64,000 bases of DNA, taken from assembly GCA_050248275.1 (NCBI GenBank), contig JBFWSR010000011.1, positions 38,905 through 102,904 on the forward strand. The letters are read 5' to 3'. Below the pieces are notes generated by a model. It did no database searches and was not told the DNA's origin. It worked only from the letters and a program-made list of their open reading frames with translations. This document shows, in pieces, positions 37,801 to 44,593 of the stretch. The translations under genes were made by a program, and so were the position numbers. The DNA comes from CAILZL01 sp050248275 (GTDB taxonomy: Bacteria; Pseudomonadota; Gammaproteobacteria; Steroidobacterales; Steroidobacteraceae). Position 1 is the first letter of the stretch, and the number at the start of each line of letters is the position of its first letter.

Positions 37801-39024
37801 GACGGTGGCGGGCGTGCCTGCAAAAGTCAGCCCTTTCTCGTGACACGCCGAGCAGGCCGTCGATGCCACCACTGCATGATTCATTGAGCTGCCAATGTTC
37901 GGCATGACGAAAGTGGTGAAATTGGTTGGCGAGTGACAGCTTTCACAGGCGGCACTGCCTACCGGAATGTGATTGCCGGGCAGCGTCTTGACCGGCGGCG
38001 AGCCCACGAAGCTCAGGCCCGCACCATGGCAGGCAATGCAATTGCTGCCAAAGCCCGTGTGGTTCATCGCTGTCCCGGAGAAGGTCGTGAAATTAGTCCT
38101 GGAATGACAGTTCTCGCAGGCAGTCGTCCCGATCGGAATATGGTTGCCCGGCTCGGTCACCACCGGCGGCGAGCCCACAAAACTCAGACCTGCGCCATGA
38201 CAGGCTGAACAGGCGGTCGAACTGACCACTGCATGATTCATGACCGTCCCGGAGAAGGTCGTGAAGTTGGTTGGCGAGTGACAGCTCTCGCAGGCGGTGC
38301 CGCCTACCGGAATGTGATTGCCCGGCAGCACCTTCAATACCGGCGGCGCCATATTGGTAAAACTCTTGCCCGCGCCATGGCACTGCGCACAATTACTGCT
38401 GATATTGATGTGGTTCATCGTTGCAGTGCTGTAATCATTGCCATTCAAATGACACAGCCCGCAATTGGTGCCATCGGCTGCCGGCAAGGGAATGTGGTTG
38501 GACGGCATGCCCAAGGCGCCTGACCAACTGAGCGTTGAATGGCAAACGTCGCACTGCAAGTCGGTGTTCATGTGCGTGGCGCTCTTGCCTTGAGCCTGCA
38601 CGCCGTTGTGACAAGTGGTGCAACTGCCGCGTGCCTCGGCATGATCGAAATTCACTGCCGGCTTCCATGCCAGTGGCGTATGACAGCTATCGCAGCGATC
38701 CGACGACAGAATATGGTTGACCGGCTTGGCTGTCGCGCGTACGGCCGTGCCGATGCCATGACAGGCAGCGCAGTCGCGTGGCGTTCCCTTGAAAATGGCA
38801 TTGGCATGACAGGATTCGCACGGCAAGTCGCGATGCTGGCCAACGAGCTCAAAGCCCGTGGTCAGATGATCGAACTTGGTTCGCTCCGCCGCCCCCGCGC
38901 TCAACGCAGCAGCCAGCATCAACATCGCAAGCAGCGCCCGACAGCCGCGCAACAACCATCCATTGCGGCCGTTAACCCTTCGATTGCTCGACAGATCATG
39001 ATGCATGGATGTAATCATGTTCAT
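34828..39024 (-). CDS. giant multihaem c-type cytochrome, 46 candidate haem sites
   Basis: The 1398-residue protein has a signal peptide (ending AALSAGAA) and then, by direct count, 44 CXXCH motifs plus one CX4CH (CGGSGCH) and one CX3CH (CAGACH). Many motifs are preceded by a conserved NH or DH pair that could supply the distal axial ligand. The start is the ATG at 39024, which overlaps the TAA of the 21-haem gene (TAATG) with AGG just upstream. Hydrophilic, Thr/Ser/Gly-rich linkers and lack of any membrane anchor suit a secreted or surface-exposed electron wire. The central third is a tandem repeat (see 36131-38370). Confidence 0.95.
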   Translation of the reverse strand: MNMITSMHHDLSSNRRVNGRNGWLLRGCRALLAMLMLAAALSAGAAERTKFDHLTTGFELVGQHRDLPCESCHANAIFKGTPRDCAACHGIGTAVRATAKPVNHILSSDRCDSCHTPLAWKPAVNFDHAEARGSCTTCHNGVQAQGKSATHMNTDLQCDVCHSTLSWSGALGMPSNHIPLPAADGTNCGLCHLNGNDYSTATMNHINISSNCAQCHGAGKSFTNMAPPVLKVLPGNHIPVGGTACESCHSPTNFTTFSGTVMNHAVVSSTACSACHGAGLSFVGSPPVVTEPGNHIPIGTTACENCHSRTNFTTFSGTAMNHTGFGSNCIACHGAGLSFVGSPPVKTLPGNHIPVGSAACESCHSPTNFTTFVMPNIGSSMNHAVVASTACSACHEKGLTFAGTPATVTRPTLKANGAAHVLSGECNTCHFNTTSFKSASDYPVNHIPLPGGAGTNCNACHSNPADYSVYTMDHAVVAGTTCTTCHGAGKSFTNMAPPVLKVLPGNHIPVGGTACESCHSPTNFTTFSGTVMNHAVVSSTACSACHGAGLSFVGSPPVVTEPGNHIPIGTTPCESCHSPTNFTTFSGTAMSHTGFGSNCIACHGAGLSFVGSPPVKTLPGNHIPVGSAACESCHSPTNFTTFVMPNVGSSMNHAVVASTACSACHEKGLSFAGTPATVLRPTLKANGAAHVLSGECNACHFNTTSFKGATDLPTNHIPLPGGAGTNCNACHSNPADYSIYVMDHSVVAGTSCATCHGAGKSFANMAPPVLKVLPGNHIPVGGTACESCHSPTNFTTFSGTAMNHTGFGSNCITCHGAGLSFVGSPPVKTLPGNHIPVGSAACESCHSPTNFTTFVMPNVGSSMNHAVVASTACSGCHEKGLTFAGTPATVTRPTLKANGSPHVTGGECNTCHFNTTSFKGATDLPANHIPLPAADNNNCTLCHTTGNYSVATMNHVNIANNCAQCHAYGLSFANMAPPTLVQPPAGATGHIPSNPPNGTTSLACELCHAATNFTSFAGTKMIHAAVRGMTCMSCHELGMKWKTNTGVRLWVRDSANHHKGQDCGGSGCHSTRDRFVARPVLQANMKAAGVIAATPSLGNAATLGGRLGAFDHRRVFGSTCLSCHDQASGIGKPGSHINAGNNCDACHSTQSWLPVSKVDHTQVKGTCVSCHNGPIARGKPSNHIAANNSCEACHTTIAWIPARFDHAAITTSCHSCHDAVHAVGKPVSHVPTAQECDTCHGTLAWKPAKLDHTQLTGNCAGCHNGLSATGTIAGHLSTQRDCANCHRYPDWAVITFRHDSVNYPGDHKAVLSCVSCHTSNTDQIPYSSPADAGSCTGCHAKDFKADVHVKTAAGLKYTASELRNCAGACHVYADDALSTVTKSAPGPYHRVSDASFKH
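36131..38370 (-). repeat. in-frame 810-bp tandem repeat inside the giant cytochrome gene
   Basis: Three successive units can be aligned by the recurring GAGKSF(T/A)NMAPPVLKV segment, whose coding sequence recurs at 38361, 37551 and 36741 (intervals of exactly 810 bases). The first two units are full length, 270 residues with nine haem motifs each; the third has lost a segment with two motifs and keeps seven. Nucleotide identity between units is very high by eye, including long identical runs, suggesting recent duplication or ongoing gene conversion. Smaller 45-residue sub-repeats (CESCHSPTNFTTF) lie within each unit. Confidence 0.9.
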
Positions 39025-40589
39025 TACCTGGCGCGGCCGCCCCTGAATGTGGCGGTAGTATGGCAACGCTGACATTGCCGGCCAAACTGTCCGGCATGGA
39101 TGTCATCCTGCTGGTGACACGAAATGCAATCGGTTGACGGCTTGAACGTATCCACTCGATCCCGGTGACAATCTGCGCAACCCAATGGCGCATGCGCGCC
39201 GGTCAACGGGAAATGCGTCTGCTTGTTGTGATCGAACTCCCACAGGTTCCAGCCATTCGGCGAATGGCAGCTGTCGCAATGTTTACCCAGCCCGCCCTGA
39301 TGAACATCCGCTTTCTGGTGGCAGTCATAGCAATCCGTCCTGGCATCCTTGAATTGCTGCGTCAGATGACATTGCGCACATGGCACGGGGACATGCAGAC
39401 CCACCAGCGGAAAATCAGTCAAATCGTGATCGAAACGAACATCGCCACGCCAGGTATCCGCCACATGACATTGCTCGCAATGTTCGCCCAGCTGACCGCT
39501 GTGTGCATCCTGAGCGCGATGACAGCCGATGCAGGTCGTGCCCAGTTTCTGGGTAGCCACATTTGCCGTATGACAGGTATCGCAACTCAGCCTGCCATGG
39601 GGTCCAGTCAGTGCGAACTTGGCATCGCGCGCATGCTCAAAAGTCGGCGGCTTCCAGTTGGTACTGTCATGACATGTATCGCACTTCTGGCCCATGCGGC
39701 CAGCATGTGAGTCCTGTGCTTTATGACAGCCATTGCAATCCTTGGGAACAGGATCTTCCATTCGACCACTGGTATGACAGCTCACGCAGTCGGTACGGGC
39801 ATGCGCTCCATTCAGGGCAAACCCGGTTTCCCTGGCATGGTCGAACTTGGCTGCAGTCCAGCTCAGGGTTGAATGACATTGTTCGCAATTGTTGCCCCGC
39901 GAACTCTGATGCACGTCATCCGGCGCATGGCAGGATACACATTGCATAGGCGTATTCTTGTAACGATTACCCGCATGGCAGGCAACGCACTGCACATCAG
40001 CGTGTTTGTTGCTGAGAGCAAAGCGGGTCTTGCCGTGATCAAACCTGGCGTTCAACCAGGTCATGCCGCCATGACAGGCGGCGCAATCCGTGCCCAGTTG
40101 CCCCTGATGGGGTTCATCCTTCTTGTGGCAGGCCACGCAGCTTGATTGGGCTTCGCGATATTTCTTGCCCGCCTGGTGACAGCTCGCACAAGCTGCACCG
40201 ACATGCGCATCACGCAACGGAAAATCAGTGCGCTGGTGGTCGAACTGTTCCGGCACGAATTTGACGATGTCGGCATCGCGCCCTTTGTGCTCGGTATGAC
40301 AGCCCTGACATTGGAGTTTATCGATATTTGCCAGGCGGCCATGAAATCCGCTGTGTTTTTGCATGTCTGCGGCGATGTCCTTGTGACAGTCCACGCACAG
40401 ACTGGTTTGACTGACACGATTGGTGCGGTCATGGCAATTGCCGCAGGTGCTCTCCAGCTTGGCATGGGCATTACTGACCTTGCCCGGCATCAGCAGGGTT
40501 TCAATACCCGCTGCCGGTACGACGCTTACATATGACATGGCAAGCAACATAAGCAGGAGCGAAACAAGCCTGTGTGAATGGCGAAACAT
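39024..40589 (-). CDS. 21-haem c-type cytochrome
   Basis: The 521-residue protein has a signal peptide (cut near VVPAAG) and 21 CXXCH motifs. After the first three, the motifs come in regular groups of three, with spacers of about 12, 13 and 28 residues, repeated six times; each group begins with a conserved FDH and an FxL.xxHA stretch. This is a linear chain of three-haem modules, similar in plan to known periplasmic multihaem cytochromes. It starts five bases after the inner-membrane gene. A periplasmic shuttle between the inner-membrane donor and the outer-membrane conduit is likely. Confidence 0.93.
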   Translation of the reverse strand: MFRHSHRLVSLLLMLLAMSYVSVVPAAGIETLLMPGKVSNAHAKLESTCGNCHDRTNRVSQTSLCVDCHKDIAADMQKHSGFHGRLANIDKLQCQGCHTEHKGRDADIVKFVPEQFDHQRTDFPLRDAHVGAACASCHQAGKKYREAQSSCVACHKKDEPHQGQLGTDCAACHGGMTWLNARFDHGKTRFALSNKHADVQCVACHAGNRYKNTPMQCVSCHAPDDVHQSSRGNNCEQCHSTLSWTAAKFDHARETGFALNGAHARTDCVSCHTSGRMEDPVPKDCNGCHKAQDSHAGRMGQKCDTCHDSTNWKPPTFEHARDAKFALTGPHGRLSCDTCHTANVATQKLGTTCIGCHRAQDAHSGQLGEHCEQCHVADTWRGDVRFDHDLTDFPLVGLHVPVPCAQCHLTQQFKDARTDCYDCHQKADVHQGGLGKHCDSCHSPNGWNLWEFDHNKQTHFPLTGAHAPLGCADCHRDRVDTFKPSTDCISCHQQDDIHAGQFGRQCQRCHTTATFRGGRAR

Positions 40590-40594
40590 GCTGG

Positions 40595-41551
40595 CTAATA
40601 AACATGCACCGCAATGACATGCACAATGCCGGCCATCAGCAACATGAAGAACAGCGGCAGATGCAATACATGCCACAGCGAGAACAACTGCGTATAAGCC
40701 TGAAACTCCGACACTTCACGGGTGGCGCCTATACGCTGCGCAATATAACCGCGGGCCGTGAGCGACAGGCGCTGCTGCTGCCTGGCCAGCACTGCGGACT
40801 GTTGGGCTGCCGTGCGCAATGCCCGGTGCACATACCGATTCAGGCGGCCACGCGCCAGCCAGCTCAGGCAGAATGCATAAGGAGGTTTGAACAACATGGG
40901 GCACCTGGCCACCTGTTGCAGCAATTGCTTCTCTTCAAGCAACAGGCGATCCAGCAATTCCGGCAGGAAAGCCACCGACATCGACACGCTGCGCAGACGG
41001 TCGGCATTGCCCTGCAGCTCCGCCATGGTGGTGGCGCGCTCGCTCAGACCGTGATGAATGCGGGTATAGAAATAGCGCCCGACCAGACCGCTGCCCGACA
41101 CCGTCAACATGCAGAACAGCGCCACATTGCTGTTCACGGCGCCGGTGCTGAAATTGGAGTGGTAAAGAATGCAGATCGGGCCAACCAGGCCCAACACCAT
41201 ATGCGTCTGGAACCAACCCTTGACACTCCCCATGAATGACAGCCAACGCCAACGCTTGCGCGCCGGGTACAACAACAACAGCAACATCAGGCTGCCACCG
41301 GTGATGCCCAACGCATAACCCACACCCGTTTGAGGAGTGATATAGCGATGCGTGGGAAATCGCCAGCCAAAAATCAGCAAGACGGCACAGAGCGTGAAGA
41401 ACAAGCCATTGACCGACATCAGACGCCGCAACCAGGTTGGTCTGCGTGCTGTCGGAACCGCCGGCGCAGGAGCCGCCTGTGACTGACGACCATGGCCAAC
41501 ACGATCGGAGCTGACTATCGCGGACTGTTTGGTAAGACTGTTTGACAACAT
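40595..41551 (-). CDS. inner-membrane protein with paired histidines (possible b-type cytochrome)
   Basis: The 318-residue protein has five hydrophobic segments, at about residues 48-64, 77-98, 112-132, 138-158 and 290-318. Histidines lie in or near the third (QTHMVLG, LYHSNF) and last (WHVLHLP, VHVIAVH) helices, and could bind haem b as in b561-like quinol oxidoreductases. A long soluble helical region joins helices four and five. The ATG shares a base with the stop of the upstream gene (TGATG). It could pass quinol electrons to the 21-haem cytochrome. No exact family is recognised. Confidence 0.7.
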   Translation of the reverse strand: MLSNSLTKQSAIVSSDRVGHGRQSQAAPAPAVPTARRPTWLRRLMSVNGLFFTLCAVLLIFGWRFPTHRYITPQTGVGYALGITGGSLMLLLLLYPARKRWRWLSFMGSVKGWFQTHMVLGLVGPICILYHSNFSTGAVNSNVALFCMLTVSGSGLVGRYFYTRIHHGLSERATTMAELQGNADRLRSVSMSVAFLPELLDRLLLEEKQLLQQVARCPMLFKPPYAFCLSWLARGRLNRYVHRALRTAAQQSAVLARQQQRLSLTARGYIAQRIGATREVSEFQAYTQLFSLWHVLHLPLFFMLLMAGIVHVIAVHVY

Positions 41552-42870
41552 CACGGCACCAACTTGCTAATCTGCAGCGCAATCGGCTGTGCGGCATGAG
41601 TGGATACGGTCACTGCATCTGCCTGCAAATCGCCGGACTGCGCCAATGCCTGGCCACTCGCTGACAGGCGCGCTTCAACAGTCACCTGTTCAAATTGAGA
41701 TAATTTACGGCCAGGCATCATTGCCTGACTGTCATCCAGCACAAAGCTGACCGGCAAGGACGTCACGCTCTTGCGATACGCTGCCACCGGTGCAGGCGAT
41801 CCTGGTGCCTTGGCGTACACAAACAAGGTCATGTCTGGTGTCACGTGCTGCTTGAGCGCTGGTGCCAGCGCAACGCTACCGTGTACCGAAGCAGCAACAC
41901 TGCCACCCACCGGCTGCGCAGCCGGCAATTCCTTGCGACTCTCCGTCGAACCACCGGCCAGCGACTGCGCCTCCTGGATGTTGGCGTCAACAACGGCGAT
42001 ATCGGGCGAATTGTCCGGCATCACCGCGCGTAACTGCTGCCACACTTTCAATGCATCCGGATAACGCTTTTCCTCATGCGCAAGGCTGGCTTTCAGCCAC
42101 AGGGCCTTACTGTGACGCGGCTCAAGTTTTAACGCCGCATCAATCGCAGTACGGGTTTTCGGGTTTGCAAGCGAACCCGTGACAGAAGCAGCCGCATCGG
42201 CATAATCAGCCCAGGCATTGGCGTCCATCGCTTTCAGCGTCACGACGTGCTCAAAGGCGGCAGTGGCGGCAGAAAAATCACGCGCTGCGCGCTGCAATTG
42301 AGCAATGGCCAGCCAGGCTGCCGGATCCTTCGGATTCTTTGCCACCAACTGCTGATAGGACACCAAGGCCGCCCGATCGGGAACATTGCCAGCCATCGCG
42401 GCTGACGCTGTTTCCGCAGCGGCTGAAGAAACTGACTTCAGTTTGTGCTGTTGCGCCAGACTGGCCGACTCGGCATCGCCCATGAATTCGTAAGATTGCT
42501 GCAGCAATTGCCAGTCGGCATCGGCGCCACCACCACGCGCCAGTTTGGCCGCCAATCGTGCAGCCGCTTCGGCCATGGAACCCGGTCCAGCACTACTTGA
42601 CGCAGCGCCACCTTGCGTGTCGATGACATTGACATGACCGCCAACCATCGCTGCTGACTGATTGCCGAGTCCGGGTTTGCCGAGCCAGGCATAAATGGAA
42701 AATGCGATGGCGATGAATACCGCTGTCACCACAGCAATGACTGCCTTGCCATATGCTGACCCGGAAACAGAGAGGGCAACGGCCGGCGTCCACAAACGCA
42801 GCACAAAAAACGCCGCAGCGATACCCGCCATGAAACCTGCTGCAGCCCAGAAATACGCCAGATGATTCAT
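41551..42870 (-). CDS. CcmI/CycH-like TPR protein (cytochrome c maturation)
   Basis: The 439-residue protein has two membrane segments (about 7-26 and 42-62), a TPR region at about 180-300 (DPAAWLAIAQLQRAARDFSAA, then KALWLKASLAHEEKRYPDAL), and a C-terminal domain with TPDMTLFVYAKAPGSPAPVA and SFVLDDSQAMMPGRKLS. This plan and end domain match CcmI/CycH, which chaperones apocytochrome c for haem attachment. It is the first gene of the cytochrome operon, where 67 haem sites must be filled, so a dedicated maturation factor makes sense. Confidence 0.82.
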   Translation of the reverse strand: MNHLAYFWAAAGFMAGIAAAFFVLRLWTPAVALSVSGSAYGKAVIAVVTAVFIAIAFSIYAWLGKPGLGNQSAAMVGGHVNVIDTQGGAASSSAGPGSMAEAAARLAAKLARGGGADADWQLLQQSYEFMGDAESASLAQQHKLKSVSSAAAETASAAMAGNVPDRAALVSYQQLVAKNPKDPAAWLAIAQLQRAARDFSAATAAFEHVVTLKAMDANAWADYADAAASVTGSLANPKTRTAIDAALKLEPRHSKALWLKASLAHEEKRYPDALKVWQQLRAVMPDNSPDIAVVDANIQEAQSLAGGSTESRKELPAAQPVGGSVAASVHGSVALAPALKQHVTPDMTLFVYAKAPGSPAPVAAYRKSVTSLPVSFVLDDSQAMMPGRKLSQFEQVTVEARLSASGQALAQSGDLQADAVTVSTHAAQPIALQISKLVP

Positions 42871-43282
42871 GTGTATTGAGCGAACCTGCCACCGCTCGCT
42901 CGACTCCCATTTGTTAACGATTGTTATTTGCAGTCAGTCAACACGTCTTGAATTAATCGGTCATCAGTTGGTGTAAGACGGTAAACAGAAGAGAAATCAA
43001 TCCATCAGTTATATAGCTTGCGACAGCAAGCAATCTTAAGCTGCGCCACACATCACAACTAGCCACGCACTCGAGCAAGCTGAACACAACAACCTGTTAA
43101 TTACTATTAAGCGTTGCAGACTGTTAGGTAGCGGCGACAGACCCGCACAACTGGCATGCGTGGAACAGCGCACATACACTCAGGCAGCGATCATTCATCA
43201 TTTGCAATGATTGGCGAGTATCAGAAACCCACCTGAATTCCTGCGCTGTCGAACGAATCAAACACGTTTCCGGAGAACTCCG
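42871..43282. promoter_or_regulatory. 412-base divergent promoter region of the electron-conduit genes
   Basis: AT-rich compared with its surroundings and without a supported gene. It holds a perfect GCTTGC-GACA-GCAAGC hairpin at 43016-43031 and a dyad TTAAT-TACT-ATTAA at 43097-43110. A TTGACT on the minus strand near 42940 could be a -35 box, but the -10 match is poor. GGAG eight bases before the TTG at 43283 is the ribosome site of the plus-strand gene. Several T-N11-A-like dyads could suit a LysR-type regulator such as the CysB gene downstream, but this is not shown. Confidence 0.45.
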
Positions 43283-44593
43283 TTGAGCTGGTTGCTCTAC
43301 ATCGTCTATGCCATACCACTGCTGCTGATCTGGGGGATCTATACCCACCGGCGACGTTCCGTACATGCAGCCAGCAGCATGGCGTATGAGGATTCACGCA
43401 GCGCCGGCTTGCTGGAACCGGCCTCATTGCATCCCGTCATCAATGCCAATCTCTGCGTCGGTTGCGGTTCCTGCGTCAAGGCATGTCCTGAACAACCCGA
43501 ACATCATGTGCTTGGTCTGATCAACGGCAAGGCGCAACTGGTCAGCCCCACTGATTGCATCGGCCACGGCGCCTGCAAGATTGCCTGTCCCATGGACGCC
43601 ATTTCGCTGGTATTCGGCACGGAAACGCGCGGCGTGGACATCCCCCTGGTGAACTCGCATTTCGAAACCAACGTGCCGGGCATCTTTGTTGCCGGCGAAC
43701 TGGGCGGCATGGGCCTGATCCGCAATGCGCTGGAACAGGGACGACAGGCCGTCGATGCCATCTGTCAGCATCGTCCGCGCGGCAAGAAAGAACTGGATCT
43801 GGTCATTGTCGGCGCGGGCCCCGCCGGCTTTGCGGCTTCACTCGCGGCCAAAGCCAAGGGGCTGCGGTTCGTTACCCTGGAGCAGGAATCGCTTGGCGGC
43901 TGCGTGTTTCAATATCCACGCGGCAAACTGGTCATGACCGCGCCTGCGACGCTGCCTATCGTCGGTACCGTCAATTTCAGAAACACCTCCAAGGAAAACC
44001 TGCTTCAATTCTGGCGTGAAACTGAAAGCAAGGCAGGCCTCAAGATCAACTACAAGGAACGTGTCGATGTCATTATCAACCTCAAGGACCAGGGCTTTCT
44101 GATCCGCACGCCAACGGGTGAATACGTGACACGCAATGTGCTGCTCGCCATCGGCAGACGCGGCACCCCGCGCAAGCTGGGCGTCCCGGGCGAGGACCTG
44201 CCCAAGGTGGTGTATCGATTGATCGACCCGGAACAATACGCCCATCAGCGCGTGCTGATTGTCGGCGGCGGCGACAGCGCACTGGAGGCCGCCACCAGCA
44301 TTGCGGCCATTGATGGCGCACACGTGACCCTTTCATATCGCGGCGCCGTGTTCGATCGCGCCAAACCCAGCAACCGGCAAAAACTGGAAGCGGCAGTAAA
44401 AGCGGGCGCCGTGGATCTGCGCCTGGCTTCGCAGGTCAAACAGATCGAAAGCGAATCGGTCACCCTCATACAGGAAGGCCGGCAGATCGCTGTCGAAAAC
44501 AACTCCGTCATCGTCAACGCCGGCGGTGTACTGCCCAACGATTTTCTGCGCAAGGTGGGCATTGCCATCGAGACCAAGTATGGAACGGCCTGA
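43283..44593 (+). CDS. membrane-anchored ferredoxin-flavoprotein oxidoreductase
   Basis: The predicted 436-residue protein starts at a TTG with GGAG upstream; an earlier TTG at 43211 is in frame but lacks a ribosome site. It has one N-terminal helix (residues 2-19), a two-cluster ferredoxin domain (CVGCGSCVKACP; CIGHGACKIACP, where the second cysteine is His), and a thioredoxin-reductase-like FAD/NAD(P) part with GAGPAGFAAS and GGGDSALEA. The redox CXXC of thioredoxin reductase is absent. It diverges from the cytochrome operon and could link a soluble donor to membrane electron transfer. Confidence 0.82.
   Translation: MSWLLYIVYAIPLLLIWGIYTHRRRSVHAASSMAYEDSRSAGLLEPASLHPVINANLCVGCGSCVKACPEQPEHHVLGLINGKAQLVSPTDCIGHGACKIACPMDAISLVFGTETRGVDIPLVNSHFETNVPGIFVAGELGGMGLIRNALEQGRQAVDAICQHRPRGKKELDLVIVGAGPAGFAASLAAKAKGLRFVTLEQESLGGCVFQYPRGKLVMTAPATLPIVGTVNFRNTSKENLLQFWRETESKAGLKINYKERVDVIINLKDQGFLIRTPTGEYVTRNVLLAIGRRGTPRKLGVPGEDLPKVVYRLIDPEQYAHQRVLIVGGGDSALEAATSIAAIDGAHVTLSYRGAVFDRAKPSNRQKLEAAVKAGAVDLRLASQVKQIESESVTLIQEGRQIAVENNSVIVNAGGVLPNDFLRKVGIAIETKYGTA

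Noticed and set aside
36131..38370. Dense direct repeats resembling a CRISPR array
   Set aside because: Repeat units are 810 bases and in frame with a conserved haem-protein gene; there are no short repeats separated by unique spacers.
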